Below are positions 1 to 5,264 of a stretch of 11,321 nucleotides of DNA, piece after piece. Source of the stretch: Pseudomonadota bacterium (GTDB lineage: Bacteria > Pseudomonadota > Gammaproteobacteria > Pseudomonadales > Oleiphilaceae); assembly GCA_023430625.1 (NCBI GenBank), contig JAEZAA010000272.1, positions 1-11,321 of the forward strand, read 5' to 3'. A model generated the notes under the pieces. It saw only the letters and a program-made list of their open reading frames with translations. It was not told the origin of the DNA and did not search any database. Position 1 is the stretch's first letter; every line of letters begins with the position of its first letter. The position numbers were made by a program, and so were the translations under genes.

Positions 1-187
1 TCAGCGTGCTCTATCCGCGAATGATCAGCTTCCCCAGGCCCATTACAACCTGGGTATTCTCTATGACCTTTATCTGGCTGATTACCAGCAGGCGCTTGCT
101 CATTACGAGCAGTACCAAGCGCTTCGCGAGGGTAAGGATGAGGATGTGGCGCGCTGGATCATCGATTTGAAACGCCGAGTGCAATAA
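1..187 (+). CDS. TPR-repeat protein, C-terminal end (5' end outside window)
   Basis: An open frame beginning at base 2 runs into a TAA at 185-187 and gives the last 61 residues of a protein. The segment AHYNLGILYDLYLADYQQAL fits a tetratricopeptide repeat: the helix-turn-helix spacing of Leu/Gly/Tyr and later Ala positions is visible. It is followed by a charged tail ending in KRRVQ. TPR proteins are scaffolds for protein-protein contacts. The stop lies 11 bases before the next start and all following genes to 3410 share the strand, so it is probably part of the same operon as the ExbB/ExbD/TonB-like genes. It may assemble or regulate that complex in the envelope, but this is inference. The signal peptide or lipobox, if any, lies outside the window. 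The TPR call is fairly secure; the specific role is unknown. Confidence 0.75.
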   Translation, partial: QRALSANDQLPQAHYNLGILYDLYLADYQQALAHYEQYQALREGKDEDVARWIIDLKRRVQ

Positions 188-198
188 GGGTCTAAGCT

Positions 199-585
199 AT
201 GGGACTGACAAGAGGAATGCGAACGCTGCGGCCATTGACCATGATCAGGAGGTTGGCGGCGTTGTTGGCGAAATCCGATAGATCAGCCTGGACCAGGTGC
301 GCCGCCGTTTGTTGCGTGGTAACCCTGACAGTCGTTGCACCGGCTGAGGCGCAGGAAGGCGCGGATCGGCAGCGCGGCGAGGGATCTGTGATCAAGGGTA
401 GCCAGGAACAGCCGAAGGTGCTGTATATCGTGCCCTGGCAGTTGCCAACGAACCCATCGTTGGACGTTCCGATGCCTGAGGCGAAAGGCGAAGGGGTGAT
501 GGAGCCCGTAGAGCGGGACTTTTATCGCCAGAGCCTGTATTTTCGTCGGCACCTGAAAATCGGGGTTTTGCCGGACACGCAGTAG
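199..585 (+). CDS. Small exported protein of unknown function in the ExbB/ExbD/TonB-like cluster
   Basis: The frame encodes up to 128 residues. I do not recognise a named family. A hydrophobic stretch (CCVVTLTVVAPAEA, about residues 38-51) ends in an Ala-x-Ala type signal-peptidase site, so the mature protein is probably periplasmic and about 75 residues long. The mature part holds a hydrophobic strand-like segment (KVLYIVPWQ), a Pro-rich stretch and a C-terminal region rich in Arg and Tyr (VERDFYRQSLYFRRHLK). The ATG at 199 has an AAGGG eight bases upstream but gives an unusually long N-terminus before the hydrophobic core. An AGGAGG at 247-252 sits nine bases before an in-frame TTG at 262, which would give a more normal signal peptide. 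The true start is therefore uncertain. It lies between the TPR gene and exbB on the same strand, so it is probably an accessory part of that system. Confidence 0.7.
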   Translation: MGLTRGMRTLRPLTMIRRLAALLAKSDRSAWTRCAAVCCVVTLTVVAPAEAQEGADRQRGEGSVIKGSQEQPKVLYIVPWQLPTNPSLDVPMPEAKGEGVMEPVERDFYRQSLYFRRHLKIGVLPDTQ

Positions 586-691
586 TGGTTCGACTGGCCG
601 CCGTTCAGACGGCACCGCTGGACGCTTAGCGACAGTGGCAACTGTTTCATCCGACTTATAACGCTAACAAGTATTTTTATATTGCAAGTTC

Positions 692-697
692 AAGGAG
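692..697 (+). promoter_or_regulatory. Shine-Dalgarno site of the exbB-like gene
   Basis: AAGGAG lies ten bases before the ATG at 708. It follows an AT-rich stretch (about 656-690) in the 122-base gap after the small exported protein. That stretch could hold a promoter, but I could not pair convincing -35 and -10 boxes. Confidence 0.6.
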
Positions 698-707
698 CAG
701 CGAAAAG

Positions 708-1403
708 ATGTTCGAAACCATAGTACGTTTTTTTCAGGAAGGCGGGCTGTTCATGTACCCCATCGCAGTCGTGCTGGTACTGGGCGTCGCCATTTCCCTT
801 GAGCGATACATCTACCTGTCAGCCGCCAAACGAACCAATCGCAAGGCGTTCGATCAGTTGCTGCCTTTGATCAAGCGTCAGGACTATCGCGGCGCATTGC
901 GCATGACCAACGAATCCAACGCACCGATCAGTTCGATCATCGGTTCTGGAATCAGCCGCTTGCTCAACAAGCAGCCACGCGATGAAATCGAGTATGCGAT
1001 GGAGGAAGGACTGATGGACGTGCTGCCACGTCTTGAAAAGCGCACCCAATACCTGGCGACGCTGGCCAACGTTGCGACCCTGCTGGGACTGCTGGGTACC
1101 ATCATCGGCTTGATCGACGCTTTCAGCGCGGTTGCCAATGCAGATCCTTCGGAGAAGGCGGCGTTGTTGTCCCAGAGTATTTCGGTGGCGATGAATACCA
1201 CGGCATTCGGCTTGATTTCCGCGATTCCGCTGTTGCTGCTGCACTCCGTGCTCCAAACCAAAACCAACGAAATCGTCGACAGCTTTGAAATGGCTGGCGT
1301 GAAGCTGATGAATGTCATCACCGAGAAGTCCACCACCGGCCATGCCCCTGCGGCCGGCGTTTCCGGTTCTGCGATTCCACCTTCAGCCGTTCCGGCGCGT
1401 TGA
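708..1403 (+). CDS. exbB: ExbB/TolQ/MotA-type proton-channel protein
   Basis: This 231-residue inner-membrane protein has the three-helix layout of ExbB/TolQ: TM1 at about residues 14-32, a long cytoplasmic section, TM2 at about 118-139 (ATLLGLLGTIIGLIDAF) and TM3 at about 157-180 (SISVAMNTTAFGLISAIPLL). The Gly-rich TM2 and the Thr residues of TM3 are the family hallmarks; in ExbB/TolQ they line the proton path. Members form a pentamer around an ExbD-type dimer and use the proton gradient to drive a partner protein. The C-terminal tail after residue 205 is Ala/Pro/Ser-rich and probably disordered. Two ExbD-type genes and a TonB-like gene follow in tight array, so they very likely form one motor. 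The TonB-like partner carries an AgmX/PglI-type domain rather than a classic TonB end, so force transmission other than iron uptake is possible. The symbol denotes the family, not proven orthology. Confidence 0.93.
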   Translation: MFETIVRFFQEGGLFMYPIAVVLVLGVAISLERYIYLSAAKRTNRKAFDQLLPLIKRQDYRGALRMTNESNAPISSIIGSGISRLLNKQPRDEIEYAMEEGLMDVLPRLEKRTQYLATLANVATLLGLLGTIIGLIDAFSAVANADPSEKAALLSQSISVAMNTTAFGLISAIPLLLLHSVLQTKTNEIVDSFEMAGVKLMNVITEKSTTGHAPAAGVSGSAIPPSAVPAR

Positions 1404-1427
1404 TCGGATGCTGAAGGAGCGATGAGT

Positions 1428-1946
1428 ATGCGACGACAGCATCGCCGGGTTACGGGGCCAGTGGACCTGGATATTACGGCGTTCATGAACCTGATGATCG
1501 TGCTGGTCCCGGTGCTCCTGATCAACATGGTCTTTGCGCAAACCAGTATTCTCGAGCTGAATTTTCCCACCGGGGAAAGTGCCAGTGAGGTCAGCGAGGA
1601 TCTGCGGTTGCAGGTCCTGATACAGCCAATGGAATTGGTCGTTGCAGACAATAAGGGGGGCGTGATCAAGCGGATTCCCAACAACGACGGCGGTCATGAC
1701 TTTGCGCAGCTTCAGGCAGTGATGAAAGAGGTGAAGGCCCGAATTCCCGAAACCCGTGCGATCACCTTGCTGCCGGTGGCGGATACCTCCTACCAAACCT
1801 TGGTGACGGCTATGGACCGGGTTCGCTCGTACCAGACCGTGGTCGCCGGGAGCCTAGTACATGCGGAGCTGTTCCCTGAGATTTCCATTGCTGACGCGCC
1901 TGCAGATGCGGCGGCGCTCGGTGCCGTCGGGAAGGAGGGAACATGA
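1428..1946 (+). CDS. exbD: ExbD/TolR-type protein 1 (Asn in place of the channel Asp)
   Basis: From ATG 1428 the product has 172 residues. An ATG at 1422 would add two, but the AAGGAG at 1414-1419 is only two bases from that one and eight from 1428, so 1428 is preferred. The architecture is ExbD-like: a short basic cytoplasmic N-terminus, one membrane helix (about residues 16-36, ITAFMNLMIVLVPVLLINM) and a periplasmic domain containing the SYQTLVTAMDRVRSY segment typical of the family fold. Aligned to the ExbD signature Thr-Pro-x-x-Asp, the helix reads Thr-Ala-Phe-Met-Asn, so Asn21 (codon 1488-1490) replaces the essential proton-carrying Asp. An Asp at residue 15 lies six positions earlier, at the membrane edge, and is not equivalent. 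The gene starts 24 bases after exbB stops and overlaps the next ExbD gene by four bases, which suggests translational coupling. The partner ExbD keeps the Asp, so this copy may be a structural half of a heterodimer. Confidence 0.9.
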   Translation: MRRQHRRVTGPVDLDITAFMNLMIVLVPVLLINMVFAQTSILELNFPTGESASEVSEDLRLQVLIQPMELVVADNKGGVIKRIPNNDGGHDFAQLQAVMKEVKARIPETRAITLLPVADTSYQTLVTAMDRVRSYQTVVAGSLVHAELFPEISIADAPADAAALGAVGKEGT

Positions 1947-2437
1947 AGCAATCGAGCCGGGCTCGGCGTATGCAGCGGCATTATCGCCGGAACAGCACCG
2001 GGAGCCTGAACCTGGTGTCCTTGATGGATATCTTCACCATTCTTGTCTTCTTTCTTATGGTGAACTCGTCCGATGTGCAGGTTATGCAGCAGGGTGTCGC
2101 AGTCAAGCTGCCAGAGTCGGTCGCAGAGCAGGATCCGAAGGAAACCTTAACGGTCACGGTAACGGACCGGAATATTCTGGTTGCCGGGCGTGCAGTGGCT
2201 TCCCTGGACGAGTTGTCCGCCGGACAGGCGGATGTGGTGTCCGGCCTGAAGCAGGAACTGGAATACCAGGCTGGCCGCAATCCACTGCAAGCCGATGCGG
2301 CAGGCCGTCCCATCACGATATTGGCTGATCGCGAACTGCCTTATCAGATGCTGAAGAAAATCATGTCGACGTGCGTGTCTTCGGGTTACTCGATGATTTC
2401 ACTCGCCGTAACCAGAAAGGTGGAGCCGGGAGTTTAA
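1943..2437 (+). CDS. exbD: ExbD/TolR-type protein 2 (canonical channel Asp)
   Basis: The product has 164 residues. A strongly basic N-terminus (RARRMQRHYRR) is followed by a single membrane helix at about residues 22-41 (NLVSLMDIFTILVFFLMV) and a periplasmic domain. Asp29 (codon 2027-2029) sits where ExbD and TolR have the Asp that is protonated during ion flow, so this copy should be the ion-conducting partner of the ExbB-like protein. The periplasmic part includes the family-type stretch ITILADRELPYQMLKKIMSTC and ends in a beta-strand-like SMISLAVTRK. The start codon overlaps the previous stop in ATGA, with AAGGAGG at 1932-1938 inside the upstream gene. The next gene begins one base after the TAA. 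This gives four tightly coupled genes and implies fixed stoichiometry. Sequence divergence from the preceding ExbD shows these are distinct subunits, not a recent duplication. Confidence 0.92.
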   Translation: MKQSSRARRMQRHYRRNSTGSLNLVSLMDIFTILVFFLMVNSSDVQVMQQGVAVKLPESVAEQDPKETLTVTVTDRNILVAGRAVASLDELSAGQADVVSGLKQELEYQAGRNPLQADAAGRPITILADRELPYQMLKKIMSTCVSSGYSMISLAVTRKVEPGV

Positions 2438-2438
2438 G

Positions 2439-3410
2439 GTGCAGCAGGTTTACGTGGAACGTTCAATGTTACCCTGGTCGGTCGACCCTCGTGAGACGCG
2501 GCGTTTCCGGGCGACACTGCTGGCGGTCGCGGTTGTGGCCGTCGTAATGGGCGGCGTGGTGCCTCTTCTGGATTTGCCGGAACGTTCCCGGCAGGAGCTC
2601 GAATCCGTCCCACCGCAGTTGGCCAAGGTCATTCTGGAGAAGAAAGCCGCACCGGTCGTTTTGCCCAAGCCGATTGAGCCGGAGCCGCCCAAAGTCGAAC
2701 CGCGCCCAGAAGAGCCTAAGCCTGTCGAAGCTAAACCACAGGTTAAACCTGTTGAACCTAAAAAGCCCATTGCGATGAAGCCGGAGCCGGCACCAAGCGA
2801 GGTTGAGGCGGCGCGTGAAGTGGCGAAGAGTTCGGGCCTGCTGGCACTGAGTGATGAGCTGGCCGACATGCGGGAAGCAATGGCTGCGTCTTCGTTTGAA
2901 AGTAAGCCGCTGGATGCGGGGCAGGGCGGCAGGAATGCCCAGGCCGAGCGGTTGGTGTCGGACGTTTCCACCCGTACCACCGGCGGGGTCGACTCCAGTC
3001 GTCTGGCGACCGTCACGGAACGGGTAAGCGGCAGCGGCCAGCGGGAAACGACCCGGTTGCAAGGGGCTGCCGTGGAGCAAGAGGTGGCGGCCGCGGCTGC
3101 GACACCCGCGCGAGCATCGGCAAGCCGCAGTATTGAAGAAATCCGGCGCATCTTCGATTCCAACAAGGCCGCGATCTTTGCGATCTACAGCCGTGCCTTG
3201 CGGAGCAATCCGGCGCTGCAGGGGCAGATCCTGTTGGAGCTTACGATCGAGCCATCAGGACAAGTCTCTGCTGCCAAGATCGTCTCGTCGGAGTTGGGGG
3301 ATAAAAGCCTGGAGCAGCGGATTATCGCGCGCATCAAGATGTTCGACTTCGGCGCGAAGAAAGTACAACAGCAGGTGATTACCTGGCCGTTGGATTTCCT
3401 GCCGTCCTGA
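2439..3410 (+). CDS. TonB-like membrane-anchored protein with AgmX/PglI-type C-terminal domain
   Basis: The product has 323 residues from a GTG start at 2439, chosen because GGGAG (2428-2432) lies six bases upstream; an in-frame ATG at 2466 is the alternative. The layout is TonB-like: a short cytoplasmic N-terminus, one membrane helix (about 24-44), a periplasm-spanning Pro/Glu/Lys-rich segment (about 72-120, many PKP, PEP and PKVEP units), a low-complexity Ser/Ala linker (about 130-228) and a folded C-terminal domain (about 229-323). That domain, with SIEEIRRIFDSNKAAIFAIY, LTIEPSGQVSAAKIVSS and the closing WPLDF, resembles the AgmX/PglI C-terminal domain known from Myxococcus motility proteins, a relative of the TonB and TolA ends. 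It should couple to the ExbB/ExbD channel and carry force across the periplasm to an unknown partner. It is the last gene of the cluster. Membership of the TonB superfamily is secure; the partner is unknown. Confidence 0.85.
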   Translation: MQQVYVERSMLPWSVDPRETRRFRATLLAVAVVAVVMGGVVPLLDLPERSRQELESVPPQLAKVILEKKAAPVVLPKPIEPEPPKVEPRPEEPKPVEAKPQVKPVEPKKPIAMKPEPAPSEVEAAREVAKSSGLLALSDELADMREAMAASSFESKPLDAGQGGRNAQAERLVSDVSTRTTGGVDSSRLATVTERVSGSGQRETTRLQGAAVEQEVAAAAATPARASASRSIEEIRRIFDSNKAAIFAIYSRALRSNPALQGQILLELTIEPSGQVSAAKIVSSELGDKSLEQRIIARIKMFDFGAKKVQQQVITWPLDFLPS

Positions 3411-3490
3411 TTAGATCTTGGTCGTGGTTCGGCTGCGCTACGCCGGGCGCGCGTCCAGATCAGATTAAGGGGAGTTCTGGGGAGAGCGAT

Positions 3491-3516
3491 CCGCATTGTC
3501 CGGCCGGACAATGCGG
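3491..3516. repeat. Perfect 26-bp palindrome between convergent genes
   Basis: The arm CCGCATTGTCCGG (3491-3503) is followed at once by its exact reverse complement CCGGACAATGCGG (3504-3516). It lies between the ends of the TonB-like gene (3410) and the minus-strand hydratase gene (3556). In RNA it would form an 11-bp stem with a GGCC tetraloop on either strand. No T-run follows on either strand, so it is not a classic intrinsic terminator. It may be a bidirectional termination or RNA-stabilising hairpin, or a dimeric protein-binding site. The palindrome is certain; the function is open. Confidence 0.75.
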
Positions 3517-3534
3517 TTGCAGGACATCAAAGGT

Positions 3535-3547
3535 CCAGAGTCTCTGG
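3535..3547. repeat. 13-bp palindrome just past the hydratase stop codon
   Basis: CCAGAG and CTCTGG flank a single central T. On the minus strand this lies just downstream of the hydratase stop codon and could form a weak hairpin. It has no U-run and is far weaker than the neighbouring 26-bp palindrome. It may assist termination of the hydratase transcript. Confidence 0.35.
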
Positions 3548-3555
3548 GCGACGTA

Positions 3556-4029
3556 TTATTCGCCAATTCTGATTGACGGCAGTACCGGACGTTCGACGAG
3601 AACCTTACTCTCCGGTGCGATGACCCGAGCCACGCCATCAACCACCACTTCCTGATCTTGATTACAGACTTCGCAGTTGATGATGACGAAGTGCGGGGGC
3701 TCTTTGGCGGTGACCGTCAGGGTTACGTTCAGGACGTCGTCGAGACGAACCGGCTTGCGAAAGCGTAGGTTCTGTTCGAGGTAAACGGTGCCAGGTCCTG
3801 GCATGACGGTGCCGATCGCTGCGGAAATCAATGCACCGGACCACATGCCGTGGCCAGTCCGCTCCTTGAAGACCGAAGTCTGTGCGTATCCCGGGTCCAG
3901 GTGCAGTGGGTTCATGTCGCCGGATACCGCAGCAAACAAGACCAATGCATCCTCGGTGAATACGCGGGTATAGGTAGCGCTATCGCCCACCTGAAGCTCG
4001 TCGTAGGTGATACTTTCCAATGGATCCAT
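3556..4029 (-). CDS. phaJ: MaoC/PhaJ-type (R)-specific enoyl-CoA hydratase
   Basis: This 157-residue single hot-dog-fold protein has the usual length of PhaJ. The hydratase signature is clear: VSGDMNPLHLD at residues 35-45 carries the expected catalytic Asp38 and His43, with the five-residue spacing of Asp31/His36 in Aeromonas PhaJ. It is followed by HGMWSGALISAAIGTVMPGP (60-79) and YLEQNLRFRKPV. PhaJ enzymes convert trans-2-enoyl-CoA into (R)-3-hydroxyacyl-CoA, linking beta-oxidation with polyhydroxyalkanoate or other (R)-hydroxyacyl metabolism in the cytoplasm. The C-terminal end (PVLPSIRIGE) also resembles pseudomonad PhaJ proteins as I remember them. The start ATG at 4029 has only a weak GGAA upstream, but no better in-frame start exists before the conserved region. 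It is transcribed towards the TonB-like gene and away from the EF-hand gene. fadD lies about 1.2 kb away and may serve the same fatty-acid pathway. A general MaoC dehydratase with another substrate is the alternative. Confidence 0.88.
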   Translation of the reverse strand: MDPLESITYDELQVGDSATYTRVFTEDALVLFAAVSGDMNPLHLDPGYAQTSVFKERTGHGMWSGALISAAIGTVMPGPGTVYLEQNLRFRKPVRLDDVLNVTLTVTAKEPPHFVIINCEVCNQDQEVVVDGVARVIAPESKVLVERPVLPSIRIGE

Positions 4030-4316
4030 AACAGGCTGATTCCGCTTCGTCTAACACATCAATGTATGCATTCGCCTGAACCCGTTTTGAGGTTCGGTGA
4101 GTGCCAGGGCCGGTAGCGTCTGTGTCGAAACGCCCAACTGCTCTCCTTTCATTACAGACTCATCTGGGCAATCGCGCCACATTAGCCATCAAAAAAATGG
4201 TCTTTTGTCACGAACTGTGCAGAGGTTCGCGTAGGTGGAAGAGAGATAGGGAGGGGCGGATGGCTCAATTGGCGTGGTTATCAGGGCAAGTTGTACCTGC
4301 AAGGCGTCCGAAGACA

Positions 4317-4352
4317 GGAAATTTCTTCAACTTCACGGAAATTTCTACAACT
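4317..4352 (+). repeat. Two direct repeats of GGAAATTTCTWCAACT with 20-bp period
   Basis: GGAAATTTCTTCAACT (4317-4332) recurs as GGAAATTTCTACAACT (4337-4352) with one mismatch in 16. Each copy contains the self-complementary octamer GAAATTTC. The 20-bp step is close to two helical turns, so both copies face the same side of the DNA, as in paired regulator sites. They lie about 210-245 bases before the EF-hand start and 290-320 bases before the hydratase start. The repeat is seen directly; binding is inferred. Confidence 0.6.
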
Positions 4353-4492
4353 CTCCCGGCGCATCAATGGATCCCTCTGGCACGCGCATTAACCTCATTC
4401 TTTCTGCCCGAGCTCTGCGGGCCTTGTCCCATGGCGGGTGTACCGGGGGCGTTTGTCGAAGTGTTCAGCCGGAGACGGCGGATTGGCACGGA

Positions 4493-4541
4493 GTCTGATT
4501 GGAAAACAGAGACGTTTGATGGAATTACGTTGACGTCTGAT
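4493..4541 (+). repeat. Three phased GTYTGAT heptamers upstream of the EF-hand gene
   Basis: GTCTGAT (4493-4499), GTTTGAT (4514-4520) and GTCTGAT (4535-4541) are spaced exactly 21 bp apart. The last two extend to GACGTTTGAT and GACGTCTGAT. The third copy ends five bases before the ribosome binding site of the EF-hand gene. They could be tandem regulator sites, but short heptamers can recur by chance. Confidence 0.4.
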
Positions 4542-4545
4542 CTCT

Positions 4546-4554
4546 AAAAGGAGG
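4546..4554 (+). promoter_or_regulatory. Strong Shine-Dalgarno site of the EF-hand gene
   Basis: AAAAGGAGG ends six bases before the ATG at 4561. This near-ideal site fixes the start and suggests efficient translation. Confidence 0.85.
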
Positions 4555-4560
4555 CTCAAA

Positions 4561-4944
4561 ATGAAAATGAAGAGAAGTATCGCCGCTGCCCTGCTATTGA
4601 CTGCCGGCATCGCCTTTGCGTACGAAGACGTGACTGATCTGACGGGCGCCACCGATCCGCCTAAAGGTGAAGGGGACGACAGCTTTGTGGGAGACAATCG
4701 GCCCGGTGTGATCCAAGCTGGCGATGAGGCTGGCAAGGAACGTCAGAAATCGACCGCGCCTGCTGATCAAACTGCATCCTTCAATGAGCTGGATGCCGAC
4801 AAGGACGGCAACGTCAGCGAATACGAAGCCAGGGACCATCATGAGCTGGTGGAAGCGTTCGGTGAAGTCGATGCCGATAATGACGGTGTGTTAAGTGAGA
4901 ACGAACTGAACGACTGGAACGAACAAAGGGAATCTGCCCGCTAG
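4561..4944 (+). CDS. Exported EF-hand calcium-binding protein
   Basis: This 127-residue protein has a clear signal peptide (MKMKRSIAAALLLTAGIAFA) with likely cleavage after AFA at about residue 20, so it is probably periplasmic or secreted. Residues 21-72 are acidic, Gly/Pro-rich and look disordered. Two canonical EF-hand loops follow: DADKDGNVSEYE at 78-89 and DADNDGVLSENE at 104-115. Both have Asp at positions 1, 3 and 5, Gly at 6 and Glu at 12, so each should bind calcium. The two hands are spaced as a normal pair, with the linking helix EARDHHELVEAFGEV. Small lone EF-hand proteins of this kind are common in marine and environmental Proteobacteria and mostly lack a known role; calcium buffering or sensing in the envelope is the likely property. 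It has its own leader region and is not coupled to fadD, which starts 320 bases later. Confidence 0.88.
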   Translation: MKMKRSIAAALLLTAGIAFAYEDVTDLTGATDPPKGEGDDSFVGDNRPGVIQAGDEAGKERQKSTAPADQTASFNELDADKDGNVSEYEARDHHELVEAFGEVDADNDGVLSENELNDWNEQRESAR

Positions 4945-5264
4945 GGTTCGGCTGGCAAAGCCTTGGTTGCATCGCCGGGCAACTGGTCCACTCCCTTCAC
5001 ACGGCCCAAGGAGCGGGAGAAACTGGTGAAGGGAGCTTCGGCCATACGCGCCGATATGGTCAAAAAATTGTCATATTTTGGCGTGTAAAAACGGTTCTGG
5101 GTTTTCCCGTATTGACTCGCCCATCCGCACGGTACTTTTGTACGGCGCCTGTCTATATCCTGCCATTCAAAGCTGGTATTCTTACGCGGCGTTTTTTATG
5201 CGTCAGTCGATAAAGATTGGCCTGAATCTATAACTAGAAGATCAGTCTGGACAGGAGATGCGGT
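4945..5264. other. 320-bp intergenic region before fadD
   Basis: I see no gene here. The first third has an inverted repeat (4991-5000 with 5026-5035) that may end EF-hand transcription. The rest is AT-rich and should carry the fadD promoter. Candidates are TTGACT at 5112-5117 with TACTTT at 5133-5138 (spacer 15, short), or the -10-like TATAAC at 5229-5234 without a good -35. GTAC-TTTT-GTAC at 5132-5143 is a small inverted repeat overlapping the first candidate. I could not recognise a FadR- or PsrA-type operator. Confidence 0.5.
4991..5035. repeat. 10-bp inverted repeat downstream of the EF-hand gene
   Basis: CTCCCTTCAC (4991-5000) and GTGAAGGGAG (5026-5035) are perfect complements across a 25-base loop. 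The loop is long and no T-run follows, so this is at best a weak terminator. It could also be an RNA structure or a binding site. Confidence 0.4.

Larger units (their letters stand above)
4030..4560. other. 531-bp divergent intergenic region
   Basis: This spacer lies between the divergent hydratase and EF-hand genes. I found no convincing gene in it. The longest + frame (4101-4547) has unremarkable composition and no recognisable family. The region should hold both promoters, but I could not pair clear -35 and -10 boxes. What it does contain is an imperfect operator-like inverted repeat (GAACC-N8-GGTTC, 4078-4095), two direct repeats with a 20-bp period at 4317-4352, three GTYTGAT heptamers at exact 21-bp steps (4493, 4514, 4535), and a strong ribosome binding site for the EF-hand gene. 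Confidence 0.6.

Noticed and set aside
632..683. Small hairpin ACAGT-GGCA-ACTGT and AT-rich -10-like TATATT before exbB
   Set aside because: The hairpin has only five pairs and no -35 box fits at the right distance. An internal promoter is possible but not supported.
4101..4547. Open frame of 148 codons in the divergent spacer, with an internal ATG at 4260 behind an AGGGAGGGG stretch
   Set aside because: The protein has no recognisable family, signal or domain, and its composition looks random. The same stretch carries phased repeats and a second overlapping frame (4274-4498), so it reads as regulatory DNA. It cannot be fully excluded as a small gene of about 95 residues.
5054..5076. ATATG...CATAT symmetric AT-rich stretch upstream of fadD as a possible fatty-acid regulator operator
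   Set aside because: The outer arms and the inner CAA/TTG pairs have different centres, so it is not a coherent palindrome and does not fit a FadR or PsrA site that I know.
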